DNA of 64,000 nt, taken from positions 1-64,000 of the forward strand of contig NZ_LMWH01000278.1 in the NCBI RefSeq assembly GCF_001507435.1, written 5' to 3'. The stretch comes from Streptomyces sp. NRRL F-5122. Lineage in GTDB: Bacteria; Actinomycetota; Actinomycetes; Streptomycetales; Streptomycetaceae. This document shows positions 41,309 through 49,448 of this stretch, piece after piece. Below the pieces are notes generated by a model, which saw only the letters and a program-made list of their open reading frames with translations, did not search any database and was not told where the DNA came from. The translations under genes were made by a program, and so were the position numbers. How positions within the stretch are numbered: position 1 is the stretch's first letter; each line of letters starts with the position of its first letter.

Positions 41309-42045
41309 CTACTGATCCATCCGGGACGATGCCGGCAGTCGGCGGAGACAAATGATGCAGCATGCCAGTTGCAGGAGCCCGTGGTGGAGGCCGGCGCTGC
41401 GTTCATAGCGGATGCGCAGGCGCTTGAACTGGTGGAGCCAGGCAAAGGTACGCTCGACCACCCACCGGGTCTTCCCCAGGCCGGAGCCATGGGCGACACC
41501 TCGCCTGGCGATGAGTGGCTTGATGCCGCGCTTCCACAGCAGGCGGCGGTACTTGTCGAAGTCGTAGCCCCGATCGGCGAATATCCGCTTGGGCCGGTTC
41601 CGCGGGCGGCTCCGCAGTCCGCTATGCGAGGGATCGCGTCGAGCAGTGGAATGACCTGTGTGACGTCGTGACGGTTTGCGCCGGCCAGCGAGACCGCGAG
41701 CGGTGTCCCCTGGCGATCCACGATCACGTGATGCTTGGATCCCGGTCGCCCGCGGGTGACGGGCGAAGGCCCGACGTGGTCCCCCCGTTGAGCGCCCGGA
41801 CGTGGGAGCCGTCGACTGCGCAGTCGTCCATGTCCAGCGCGTCTGCAGGCCGCAGTTCGGTCAGCAGGGCATGATGCAGGGTCGGCCAGACTCCGGCCTC
41901 GGTCCAGTCCCGCAGTCGGCGTCGGCCGGTGATGCCGGAACAGCCCACCACCCGGACAGGAACGTCACGCCAGGCCACTCCCTTGCGCAGCACGTAGATG
42001 ATGCCTGCCAACGCCACCCGATCAGGCACGGGAAGGGAGCCTCAC
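41309..42045 (-). pseudogene. IS5-family transposase, two frame changes
   Basis: The first frame (to about 41730) reads LPVPDRVALAGIIYVLRKGV, WRDVPVRVVGCSGITGRRRL, RDWTEAGVWPTLHHALLTEL and LDMDDCAVDGSHVRALNGG with the first catalytic Asp. The second gives IVDQHG-like MIVDRQGTPLAVSLAGANRH and DVTQVIPLLDAIP. The third (from about 41600) gives RIFADRGYDFDKYRRLLWKR, GIKPLIARRGVAHGSGLGKT and RWVVERTFAWLHQFKRLRIR with the catalytic Glu. The first change could be programmed, as in the element at 8.2 kb. The second near 41600 is a real lesion. The N-terminus is replaced by another transposase fragment. Confidence 0.8.
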
Positions 42046-42190
42046 GAACCTTCCTCCACAGGGCGTCGTGGATTCGTCCGACCGTGCCCGTCGTCATGCC
42101 ACCAGGTGAAGTACCTGTACACGGTCTGCCAGGGAGCGAAGTCCCTGGCAACTGCCTCCAAGCGCACCCCGTACGGACGACAACGCATCC
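42046..42190 (-). pseudogene. Fragment of a second, different IS5-family transposase
   Basis: The minus strand reads GVRLEAVARDFAPWQTVYRY, then FTWWHDDG and, in a shifted frame, VGRIHDALWRKVREA. This is the N-terminal region of another IS5 subgroup (W..LP.DFPPW.TVY.yF..W..DG....IHD.LR..VR). It joins the transposase above at about 42045, which indicates recombination or nested insertion between two elements. Confidence 0.6.
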
Positions 42191-42524
42191 AGGAACCCAG
42201 CGACTCGAAGCAACACATTGATATCAGCGGCGGCACAAAGGCGCACAACTGTCTTGGTGTTTACGAGTCGTCAGACTTCTCGGCTCTGACGTTCCCCCTC
42301 GAACCACTGGTCGTAGGGGTCAACTACGCCCGCAAGGTGCTGCACCCTCAATCCATCGCGATAATCGGTCTGTCCGTGGTGGGGACCACGACCGGATAGG
42401 CCGCCATCGACATCCGTGGCACCCGGAGCTACCCCACGGCCGGGACGTTTCCGTTCCATCCGCGTCCCGGGCCGCCGACCGACCCCACCGGCGACTGGGA
42501 ACAGGGCGGCGCGGTCCCGGCCGC
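42191..42524. other. Intergenic stretch without a supported gene
   Basis: Base composition is more balanced than the neighbours at 42190-42360. No gene or RNA is recognised. It is the likely junction between the transposon relics and the metal-resistance genes. Confidence 0.35.
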
Positions 42525-42896
42525 TCAGCCGACAGCGGGCTCGGGGACGTCGCGCAGCCCCAGCCGTAGGTGCTCGACGTGATACAGGGCCTGTTCCAGG
42601 AGCTCGGCGACGTGGTTGTCGTAGAGCGCGTAAACGACCGACCTGCCCTGACGCTCACCGGTGACCAGGCCGAGATTGCGCAGTAGGCGCAGCTGGTGGG
42701 AGCAGGCGGACTGCTCCATTCCGACGGCATCGGCCAGTTCCGTGGCCGCGCACGGCCCCTCCTGCAGGCGGGCCAGGATCCTCAGCCGCGAAGGCGTGGC
42801 CAGGGCCTGGAGGGTGGTGGCCACATCGGCGGCACCAACGGATTCCAGGCGCTCGCGTGCGGTGGCGGTGGTGTTGGCGTCAGCTCCGTGGCCCAT
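42525..42896 (-). CDS. ArsR/SmtB-family metal-sensing repressor with alpha-5 type site
   Basis: The 123-residue protein has a winged helix (about 30-95: ATTLQALATPSRLRILARLQ, EGPCAATELADAVGMEQSAC, SHQLRLLRNLGLVTGERQGR, SVVYALYDNHVAELLEQALY). The last helix carries D-x-H-x10-H-x2-H in DNHVAELLEQALYHVEHL. This is the alpha-5 site of Zn(II)/Co(II) sensors such as CzrA and SmtB. ATG 42896 has AGGA 8 bases upstream. The gene is divergent from a metal-export P-type ATPase, and an inverted repeat of the ArsR type lies between them. Metal binding should release DNA and induce both. The exact metal is inferred, with Co(II) or Zn(II) most likely. Confidence 0.9.
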   Translation of the reverse strand: MGHGADANTTATARERLESVGAADVATTLQALATPSRLRILARLQEGPCAATELADAVGMEQSACSHQLRLLRNLGLVTGERQGRSVVYALYDNHVAELLEQALYHVEHLRLGLRDVPEPAVG

Positions 42897-42921
42897 GCTC
42901 ACCATCCTACGGACAGGCACG

Positions 42922-42939
42922 CATGAATGTTTGTTCATG
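42922..42939. promoter_or_regulatory. ArsR/SmtB-type operator
   Basis: CATGAA (42922-42927), six bases, TTCATG (42934-42939) forms a perfect inverted repeat resembling the imperfect 12-2-12 operators of SmtB/ArsR proteins. It lies 26 bases upstream of the repressor start and 85 upstream of the ATPase start. Confidence 0.7.
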
Positions 42940-43023
42940 TGTTCCTGTACGGTAGAGAGGTGGCACCGGCTTGCCCCGGTTGCCGTCGTCTTGTCATGCC
43001 GTCGTGAAGGACTGCTCTCTCCC

Positions 43024-45003
43024 ATGCCCTCCACCCTGACCGCACCTTCCACAGAGCGGGCCGTGGCCCCGCGCGATGGCGGTGCACCCCAGCGCCGTAC
43101 CCGGGTCTTCGCCCTGCCCGAGGCACGCTGGGCCGCCGCGGCCACCGTCCTTTTCCTGCTCGCGCTCCCGCTGCAGCTGACCGGTGACCCTGCGTGGGCG
43201 TGGGGACCCCTGTACGCACTGGCGTACGCGACCGGAGGCTGGGAGCCGGGATGGGCGGGCCTGCAGGCGCTCAAGAAGAAGACCCTTGACGTCGACCTGC
43301 TGATGATCGTGGCCGCGCTGGGGGCGGCGGCGATCGGTCAGGTGATGGATGGCGCGTTGCTGATCGTCATCTTCGCCACGTCGGGCGCGCTGGAGGCGCT
43401 TGCCACCGCCCGGACGGCTGATTCCGTGCGCGGCCTGCTGGACCTGGCACCGGCCAAGGCCACCCGCTTCGACACCGATGGAAGCGAAGTGATCGTCCCC
43501 GTCGAAGAACTCGAGGTCGGGGACATCATCGTTGTAAGGCCCGGTGAGCGGGTCGGCGCCGACGGCCGTGTCCTGGACGGGGCAAGCGACGTCGACCAGG
43601 CGACCATCACCGGTGAGCCGCTGCCCGTCACCAAGGAAGCGGGCGACGAGGTATTCGCCGGCACCCTCAACGGCACCGGCGCCCTGCGCGTACGAGTCGA
43701 GCGGGACGCCTCCGACACCGTGATCGCCCGAATCGTCCGGATGGTGCAGGAGGCGTCCGAGACCAAGGCGCCCACTCAACTGTTCATCGAGAAAGTCGAA
43801 CAGCGCTACTCGCTGGGCATGGTCGCGGCAACTCTCGCCGTCTTCCTCATCCCGCTCGCCATCGGCACGGACCTCACCCACTCGCTGCTGCGCGCCATGA
43901 CGTTCATGATCGTGGCCTCGCCGTGTGCGGTGGTCCTGGCCACCATGCCGCCCCTGCTGTCGGCGATCGCCAACGCCGGGCGCCACGGCGTGCTGGTGAA
44001 GTCAGCGGTGGTCATGGAACGGCTCGGACAGGTCGACGCGGTCGCGCTCGACAAGACCGGAACGCTGACCGAAGGCACGCCACGGGTGACCGACATCCGA
44101 CCGCTCGCCGGGTCCGGGCTGAACGAGGATGAACTGCTCACCCTCGCCGCAGCGGCCGAGCACCCTAGCGAGCACCCACTGGCCCGCGCTGTCGTGGACG
44201 CAGCCCGCGAGCGAGGACTCGACCTCCCTGTGACGGGCGACTTCGACTCCACACCCGGCGTCGGGGTGAGCGCGTCCCTCGACGGGCGAGCGATCGTGGT
44301 CGGCGCGCCGGCACGGCTACTGGAGCGGTCTTCGGACGCACGCTCCGTCCGGGCGGCCATCGCCGCGCGCGAACTGGAGGACAGCGGCAGGACCGCTGTC
44401 CTGGTCATCGTGGACGGCACCCCCATGGGACTGCTCGCCATCGCCGACCGGCTGCGCCCCGACGCCACCGCGACCGTGGCCTCCCTGGCCTCCCTGACCG
44501 GCACGGCGCCCATGCTGCTGACCGGCGACAACGCGCGCGCAGCCACCCGTCTGGCCGACGAGGTCGGTATCGACGACGTACGGGCAGGACTGCTGCCACA
44601 GCACAAGGTCGACGCGGTCAAGCAACTGGAGCATGCGGGCCGTAGGGTGATGGTGCTCGGCGACGGCGTCAACGACGCCCCTGCCCTGGCGGCCGCCCAC
44701 ACCGGCGTCGCCATGGGCCGGGCGGGATCCGACCTCGCGCTGGAGACCGCCGATGCGGTGATCGTCCGCGATGAGTTGCTTACGGTCCCCGCCGTGATCG
44801 CACTGTCCCGGCGAGCCCGCAGGCTGGTCGTGCAGAACCTGATCATCGCGGGTGTCTTCATCGCCGGTCTGGTCGCCTGGGATCTGATCGGCACCCTGCC
44901 GCTGCCTCTCGGTGTGGCCGGCCACGAAGGATCCACCGTCATCGTCGGCCTCAACGGACTGCGGCTGCTGCGCGAGACAGCGTGGAAACGGGCGGTGCAG
45001 TGA
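43024..45003 (+). CDS. P1B-4-type metal-exporting ATPase (CoaT/CtpD-like)
   Basis: The 659-residue pump lacks N-terminal metal-binding domains. It has the actuator TITGEPLPVTKEAGDEVFAG, the transmembrane metal motif SPC at residues 299-301 (MIVASPCAVVLATMPPLL), the phosphorylated Asp343 in DKTGTLTEGTP, the nucleotide-binding EHPSEHPLARAVVDAARERG with the conserved HP, and MVLGDGVNDAPALAAAHTGV. HEGST (634-638) in the last helix completes the P1B-4 signature. P1B-4 pumps export Co(II), Fe(II) or Zn(II). It is divergent from the ArsR-type sensor that probably controls it. ATG 43024 has GAAGGA 12 bases upstream. The frame is open further upstream without conservation. Confidence 0.92.
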   Translation: MPSTLTAPSTERAVAPRDGGAPQRRTRVFALPEARWAAAATVLFLLALPLQLTGDPAWAWGPLYALAYATGGWEPGWAGLQALKKKTLDVDLLMIVAALGAAAIGQVMDGALLIVIFATSGALEALATARTADSVRGLLDLAPAKATRFDTDGSEVIVPVEELEVGDIIVVRPGERVGADGRVLDGASDVDQATITGEPLPVTKEAGDEVFAGTLNGTGALRVRVERDASDTVIARIVRMVQEASETKAPTQLFIEKVEQRYSLGMVAATLAVFLIPLAIGTDLTHSLLRAMTFMIVASPCAVVLATMPPLLSAIANAGRHGVLVKSAVVMERLGQVDAVALDKTGTLTEGTPRVTDIRPLAGSGLNEDELLTLAAAAEHPSEHPLARAVVDAARERGLDLPVTGDFDSTPGVGVSASLDGRAIVVGAPARLLERSSDARSVRAAIAARELEDSGRTAVLVIVDGTPMGLLAIADRLRPDATATVASLASLTGTAPMLLTGDNARAATRLADEVGIDDVRAGLLPQHKVDAVKQLEHAGRRVMVLGDGVNDAPALAAAHTGVAMGRAGSDLALETADAVIVRDELLTVPAVIALSRRARRLVVQNLIIAGVFIAGLVAWDLIGTLPLPLGVAGHEGSTVIVGLNGLRLLRETAWKRAVQ

Positions 45004-45259
45004 GCCGCCGCAAGGTCTCCACGCAGGCGGAGCCCCGGTGCACGGTCACTGTGCGCCGCGGGGAGTTCGACGCGGCGCCCTGCGCTCCACAGTTCGACCA
45101 GGTTTTGGACAACGTATGGCGATATCGCCACCCGATACCGACGGATGACCCACACTGAGGTCTTGGAGGGGGGACGGATGCCTCGGCCGCTGCGCCGACG
45201 CGCCATCCCTGGGTTCGCGCTGCCTTGGGGAAGGTGGTGTGGTGCTGGTGGGGGGATTC
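45004..45259. other. Promoter region of the FAD oxidoreductase
   Basis: No gene is seen. The stretch carries the CGATATCG-type element described separately, about 120 bases before the oxidoreductase start. Confidence 0.5.
45117..45140. promoter_or_regulatory. Operator-like element A (shared with 46730 and 47448)
   Basis: TGGCGATATCGCCA (45117-45130) is a perfect 14-bp palindrome. It is followed by a second half at 13-bp spacing, so that 45122-45140 reads ATATCGCCACCCGATACCG. A block identical at 17 of 19 positions lies before the APC permease gene (46730-46748). After both blocks the sequence GGATGAC occurs. The shared architecture argues for a common regulator, most simply the PadR protein encoded at 47.1 kb. 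Confidence 0.65.
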
Positions 45260-46543
45260 ATGACGCAGTCGCTTCCGGGGCAACGCCCTGCCCATGACGA
45301 GCAGTTCACCGGGCACGCGGGACTTCCGGTCGTTGTGATCGGCGCCGGTCCGTACGGGCTGTCAGTGGCCGCTCATCTTCGGGGGGCAGGGGTGCCGGTC
45401 CGCATTTTCGGTGAGGTGATGGGCAGTTGGCGGCACGCGATGGCGACTGGGATGTTCTTGAAGTCGACGCCGGCCGCAACCGATCTGTCCGCGCCGAGGC
45501 CGGGCGGCCGGCTGGCGGACTTCCGCCGAGTACATGGTGAGGAGGAGTTGACCGAGCTGACACCGATCCCGTGCGACGTCTTCGTCCGGTACGGAATGTG
45601 GTTTCAGGAGCGCTACGTCGGCGAGGTCGACCCGGCCAGGGTCGTGGCCGTCGACCGCGCTCCGCGGCCGAGCCACGGCTTCCTCGTCCGGCTTGACAAC
45701 GGTCGGGAGCTGCCCGCCGCTGCCGTGGTGGTGGCCACTGGGCTGAACGGCCTCGCATCCATTCCGGAGGAACTGCGGCGAGTTGCTCACGACAAGCCGG
45801 GCGTGGGCCCCCTGGTGTCGCATACCAGTCACCACACAGATCTGTCGCCGTACAGCGGCCGCAGCGTCGCCGTCGTAGGTGGCGGCCAGTCGGCGCTGGA
45901 AAGCGCCGCACTGCTGCACGAGGCCGGCGCCGAGGTGCGGGTGCTGGTCCGGGAACCGCGGGTGCTGTGGGGGATGAAGCCGGATCCGGCACGGCCCTGG
46001 ACGCGGCGCTTGGCCAGGCCCGCCTCGCCCCTGGGCACGGGCTGGATGCTGGCCGCGGTCTGCAAGGCCCCGGAAGGGGTGCGACACCTTCCGGCGGCTG
46101 CTCGCATGCTGCTGTTCCGCCGCGCTTTGGGACCGTCCGGGGGGTGGTGGCTGCGCGACCGCGTCGAGGGCGTCGTCGCCGTACGCACTTCGAGCCGCGT
46201 CACCCACGCCGAGGCGTCCGGGTCCCGGGTGCGCCTGGACATCGACGGACCCGGCGGTTCCGACACACTCACCGTCGACCATGTACTCGCGGCCACCGGA
46301 TACCGGCTCGATCTGAACGCTCTGCTCTTCTTGTCACCTGGAATGCGCGGTGCCATCGCCCGTGTGCCGGGATCGAAGGCACCCCGCCTGTCCGCTTCGT
46401 TCGAGTCGTCGGTCCCGGGCCTCTACTTCACCGGTTCACTCGCCGCCCCCGTGTTCGGGCCGATGATGAGGTTCGTGGCAGGAACGGAGTTTGCTGCGAA
46501 GCGCATTGCCCGACACAGGGCACAAGCCTCGTCCATCCGCTGA
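45260..46543 (+). CDS. FAD-dependent oxidoreductase (flavin monooxygenase-like)
   Basis: The 427-residue protein has the FAD-binding VVVIGAGPYGLSVAAHLRGA (GxGxxG at about 29-34) and a second, NAD(P)-binding GRSVAVVGGGQSALESAALL. Other motifs are MFLKSTPAATDLSAPRPGGR, AAVVVATGLNGLASIPEELR (ATG motif) and DHVLAATGYRLDLNALLFLS (the ATGY motif of N-hydroxylating and Baeyer-Villiger-like flavoproteins). It most resembles lysine/ornithine monooxygenase-type or thioredoxin-reductase-like flavoproteins. The substrate is unknown. ATG 45260 is preceded closely by GGGGGGAT. An in-frame GTG at 45239 is also possible. Operator element A lies upstream, suggesting co-regulation with the multicopper oxidase. 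Confidence 0.85.
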   Translation: MTQSLPGQRPAHDEQFTGHAGLPVVVIGAGPYGLSVAAHLRGAGVPVRIFGEVMGSWRHAMATGMFLKSTPAATDLSAPRPGGRLADFRRVHGEEELTELTPIPCDVFVRYGMWFQERYVGEVDPARVVAVDRAPRPSHGFLVRLDNGRELPAAAVVVATGLNGLASIPEELRRVAHDKPGVGPLVSHTSHHTDLSPYSGRSVAVVGGGQSALESAALLHEAGAEVRVLVREPRVLWGMKPDPARPWTRRLARPASPLGTGWMLAAVCKAPEGVRHLPAAARMLLFRRALGPSGGWWLRDRVEGVVAVRTSSRVTHAEASGSRVRLDIDGPGGSDTLTVDHVLAATGYRLDLNALLFLSPGMRGAIARVPGSKAPRLSASFESSVPGLYFTGSLAAPVFGPMMRFVAGTEFAAKRIARHRAQASSIR

Positions 46544-46729
46544 ACCGACCCGAATTCTCGTCGTCGCCATATGACCGCGATCCCAGGTCGGACCACCGAT
46601 GCCGGTCGTGGCTTCCGGTGGGTGAAGCCGCGTAGGCACTAGCCGAAAGGCAAGTGGTGGTGGACGGTCCTGCCCGCCTCTCGGCAGCCGATGCGCCGAG
46701 TAGGTCCTGTCAGGGCCCAACGACGGTCC

Positions 46730-46749
46730 ATATCGCTACCCGATATCGG
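46730..46749. promoter_or_regulatory. Operator-like element B
   Basis: ATATCGCTACCCGATATCG (46730-46748) matches element A at 17 of 19 positions and contains the palindrome CCGATATCGG (46740-46749). It lies 45 bases upstream of the broken permease gene. Confidence 0.65.
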
Positions 46750-46793
46750 CCACCGAAGGATGACACGGAGTTCCGATCATCCATGGTGAGCGC

Positions 46794-47069
46794 ATGACGA
46801 GCAGACCATCGGAGGCGGCCTCCGTCCCGGGCGAACTGGAGGGGCGGCTGGGCGTGCCGGATGCCGTGCTGATCGGGCTGGGAGCGATGATCGGGGCGGG
46901 GATCTTCGCCGTGCCTGCTCCCGCCGCGCACGCGGCCGGCTCCGGGCTTCTGCTCGGTCTCGCGGTGGCGTACTGCAATGCGACATCGTCGGCACGGCTC
47001 GCGGCCCGCTACCCGGCCTCGGGCGGTACCTAGGTCCACGGGCGTGAACGACTCGACGAGTTTGCCACC
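46794..47069 (+). pseudogene. APC-family amino acid permease, truncated after a nonsense change
   Basis: The frame reads GELEGRLGVPDAVLIGLGAM, then IGAGIFAVPAPAAHAAGSGL and YCNATSSARLAARYPASGGT, helix 1 and 2 of an APC permease (the GAMIGAGIF motif is the substrate-binding loop). TAG stands where relatives have a Tyr codon (GGTYVYGRERLG). Reading on past it gives VHGRERLDEF in the same frame, so the stop is a recent point change. The rest of the gene is missing, cut off at the 3' end of the PadR gene on the other strand. The product is non-functional. Element B upstream shows that it once belonged to the same regulon. Confidence 0.75.
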
Positions 47070-47093
47070 GGCGGACATCGGTCGATGCGGCTG

Positions 47094-47411
47094 TCAGTCC
47101 GTCCTGGGGGACGTGTCGTTGCCCAGCACCTCGCGTGCCAGTTCGGCCAGTGCCCTGCGGTCCTCGGCCAGTGCCTGGCGGCCGGCTTCGGTGGCGGTGT
47201 AGACGCGTCGGGTGCGGCCGTCGACAATGCGCTGTTCGGAGATGAGCAGCCCGTCGGCCTCCAACCGATGCAGCGTCGGATACAGGGTGCCCGGACTGAT
47301 CTGGTAGCCATGGTGCGCCAGCTCCTCCGTCATCCACGCGCCATGGATCTCTCCTTCGGCAGCATGGTGCAGGATGTGCAAACGCACTGCTCCTCGCTGG
47401 AATTCACGCAC
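47094..47411 (-). CDS. PadR-family transcriptional regulator
   Basis: The 105-residue protein is a PadR winged helix: VRLHILHHAAEGEIHGAWMT, EELAHHGYQISPGTLYPTLH, RLEADGLLISEQRIVDGRTR and RVYTATEAGRQALAEDRRAL. PGTLYPTLHRLEADGLL is the recognition helix and turn signature of the family. The short C-terminal helix mediates dimerisation. The GTG at 47411 is chosen because GGAGG lies 6 bases upstream. The frame opens at 47429. It is divergent from the multicopper oxidase at 47615 and has the palindrome GCCGATATCGGC in its promoter, so autoregulation and control of the oxidase are likely. The ligand is unknown. Confidence 0.9.
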   Translation of the reverse strand: MREFQRGAVRLHILHHAAEGEIHGAWMTEELAHHGYQISPGTLYPTLHRLEADGLLISEQRIVDGRTRRVYTATEAGRQALAEDRRALAELAREVLGNDTSPRTD

Positions 47412-47447
47412 CGTCCACCTCCACGCCACCGCTCCTGCAGTGACGAA

Positions 47448-47459
47448 GCCGATATCGGC
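47448..47459. promoter_or_regulatory. Operator-like element C, PadR/multicopper oxidase intergenic region
   Basis: GCCGATATCGGC is a perfect 12-bp palindrome 37 bases upstream of the PadR start and 156 bases upstream of the oxidase start. It has the same CGATATCG core as elements A and B. Confidence 0.65.
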
Positions 47460-47614
47460 CTTCGAGTTTACGTGGCGTCAGCCAGGGCGCGTCCCCACGG
47501 CATCCCGACCGTTGCACGGCTACCTTCTTCTGCTGTACCGAATTGGGAGCACATGGCCCGATCTGCACACATATTGCAGACCCGATCCGTAGGAACGGGG
47601 GAAGGAGCAGAGCT

Positions 47615-49096
47615 GTGTCCATCACTCGTCGTGACGCCTTCAAGCTGGGTGGCGCTTCCCTCCTCGCCGGGGCAGGTGCCCCAGCACTTGCCGCTTGCGA
47701 CTCCTTGGATCCCACCGGCGCGGCCGCTCCCGAAGGAGAAGCTGACTACACGGTGCGCATCGCAAAAAGTCGCGTCGAACTCGCGCCGGACACGATCATC
47801 TCCACCACGACGTACAACGGGCAGTTCCCCGGCCCGCTTCTGCGGTTCAAAGAAGGCCACCCGGTCATCGTCGATGTCCACAACGACACGGGCGTCCCCG
47901 AGCTGTTGCACTGGCACGGCCAATTCGTTCCCGCGGACGTGGACGGCGCTTCCGAGGACGGCACCCCCTTCATCCCCGCACACGGGATGCGCCGTCTGTC
48001 CTTCACCCCCGCACCGGCCGGCTTCCGCTTCTATCACACCCATGTGGCCGCACACGGTGACCTGACCCGGAGCACGTACACAGGGCAGGTCGGCCCGGTG
48101 TACATCGAGCCGAAGGACGAGCCCGGCGACTACGACCAGGAAGTGTTCCTGACGCTCAAGGAGTTCGAACCCTCTCTCAGCCACGGCGGGGACATGGCCC
48201 AGAACTTCCTGGCCGGCTCCCCCGTCGAGGACTTGAAGACCCAGGGCGAGAAGGCGATGGCCGACTCGCTGGCCGGGGGGATGCCGCACGGCTACGAAGT
48301 CGGCTACCGGGCCTTCAGCATCAACGGCCGCAAACTGGGCCACGGCGAGCCGATCAAAGTCAAGGCCGGGCAACGCGTGGTGTTTCATGTCCTCAATGCC
48401 AGCGCCACAGAAATCCGCAGCCTTGCCCTACCGGGCCACAGCTTCAAAGTGATTGCACTCGACGGCAACCCGGTACCACGCCAGGTCAAGGTACCGGTGC
48501 TGTGGATCGGCACCGCCGAACGTGTCTCAGCCGTAGTGGAGATGAACCATCCCGGCGTGTGGGTGCTGGGAGACCTGTCCGACGACGACCGCAACGCCGG
48601 CATGGGCACCGTGGTGGAGTACGCCGGACACAGCGGAATGCCGAAATGGATCGCACCACCGAAATTCACCTGGGACTACCGCACCTTCGCCCACCCCGGC
48701 GCTCCCGCACAACAGCCCGACCACCCGATCGACCTGCTGGTGGAGAAGAAGAACGCAGCCGACAAGGGATTCAACATCTGGTCTCTCAACGGCGCTCCCT
48801 TCGACATGAGCGTCAACGAGCCGGTGATGGATGTCGTCCACGGCAAGCGGTACCGGCTGCGATTCCGCAATGCCACCGACGACATCCACCCCCTCCATCT
48901 GCACCGCCACACCTTCGAGGTCAGCCACATCGCCGGCACTCCCACCCACGGCCTGCGCAAGGACGTCGTCATGCTCGGCGGATACCAGACCCTCGACTTC
49001 GACTTCACTGCCGACCAACCAGGCCTGTCGCTGTTCCACTGCCACCAGCAGCTCCACATGGACTACGGGTTCATGATCCTGCTGCGCTGCACCTGA
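47615..49096 (+). CDS. Three-domain multicopper oxidase, Tat-exported lipoprotein
   Basis: The 493-residue protein begins with a Tat-like signal TRRDAFKLGGASLLAGAGAP followed by the lipobox LAAC, so it is probably a membrane-anchored extracytoplasmic enzyme. Copper ligands are in HWHG (99-102), YHTHVAAHGD, HPLHLHRHTFEV and FHCHQQLHMDYGF (Cys476). The type-1 axial position, normally Met or Leu, is Phe here (H-x4-G-F), as in high-potential laccases. Such enzymes oxidise Cu(I), Fe(II), Mn(II) or phenols with O2. The GTG at 47615 has GAAGGAG 7 bases upstream. It is divergent from the PadR regulator. Confidence 0.9.
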   Translation: MSITRRDAFKLGGASLLAGAGAPALAACDSLDPTGAAAPEGEADYTVRIAKSRVELAPDTIISTTTYNGQFPGPLLRFKEGHPVIVDVHNDTGVPELLHWHGQFVPADVDGASEDGTPFIPAHGMRRLSFTPAPAGFRFYHTHVAAHGDLTRSTYTGQVGPVYIEPKDEPGDYDQEVFLTLKEFEPSLSHGGDMAQNFLAGSPVEDLKTQGEKAMADSLAGGMPHGYEVGYRAFSINGRKLGHGEPIKVKAGQRVVFHVLNASATEIRSLALPGHSFKVIALDGNPVPRQVKVPVLWIGTAERVSAVVEMNHPGVWVLGDLSDDDRNAGMGTVVEYAGHSGMPKWIAPPKFTWDYRTFAHPGAPAQQPDHPIDLLVEKKNAADKGFNIWSLNGAPFDMSVNEPVMDVVHGKRYRLRFRNATDDIHPLHLHRHTFEVSHIAGTPTHGLRKDVVMLGGYQTLDFDFTADQPGLSLFHCHQQLHMDYGFMILLRCT

Positions 49097-49448
49097 CCTT
49101 CCGTGCAGCGCCGACCGCGTCACCGGGCAACCGTGGTGGCCCGGCTGGGCGAGGACACCATGCCTTCCGGTCGGGTGAGAAACTCCGCGAGTGGGAAGGG
49201 CGGCTTCGCGATGGAATCAGAAAGTTCTGACGGTGCGTGGTGTGAACCACTGAGTTCAGGCCGGCTTTGGGCGAGCGCGGAGAGAAGTCGACCCTTCTGC
49301 CGACGGGGTAGTAGCCATCCATCGCAAGGCGAATGCGGACCTCGGCCAGACGATCCCGGCCATTGACGATCGGGCGGACCTCCACGCTGCCCTCGTCGGG
49401 TGGAGGGGACGCGATGCTCAGACTGAGAAGGTCCGGTCTCGTGGTCAT
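49071..49448 (-). CDS. Doubtful hypothetical protein or truncated gene
   Basis: From ATG 49448 the frame reads MTTRPDLLSLSIASPPPDEG, then SVEVRPIVNGRDRLAEVRIR and LAMDGYYPVGRRVDF, which has normal codon use. It resembles the N-terminus of small Streptomyces proteins of the type LLSLSxxxPxxxxxxVEVRPxVxGRDxLAEVxxxG, as far as I recall. After about residue 50 the sequence becomes basic and unlike coding. It overlaps the end of the multicopper oxidase by 26 bases. It is probably a truncated gene. Confidence 0.3.
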   Translation of the reverse strand: MTTRPDLLSLSIASPPPDEGSVEVRPIVNGRDRLAEVRIRLAMDGYYPVGRRVDFSPRSPKAGLNSVVHTTHRQNFLIPSRSRPSHSRSFSPDRKAWCPRPAGPPRLPGDAVGAARKVRCSAAGS

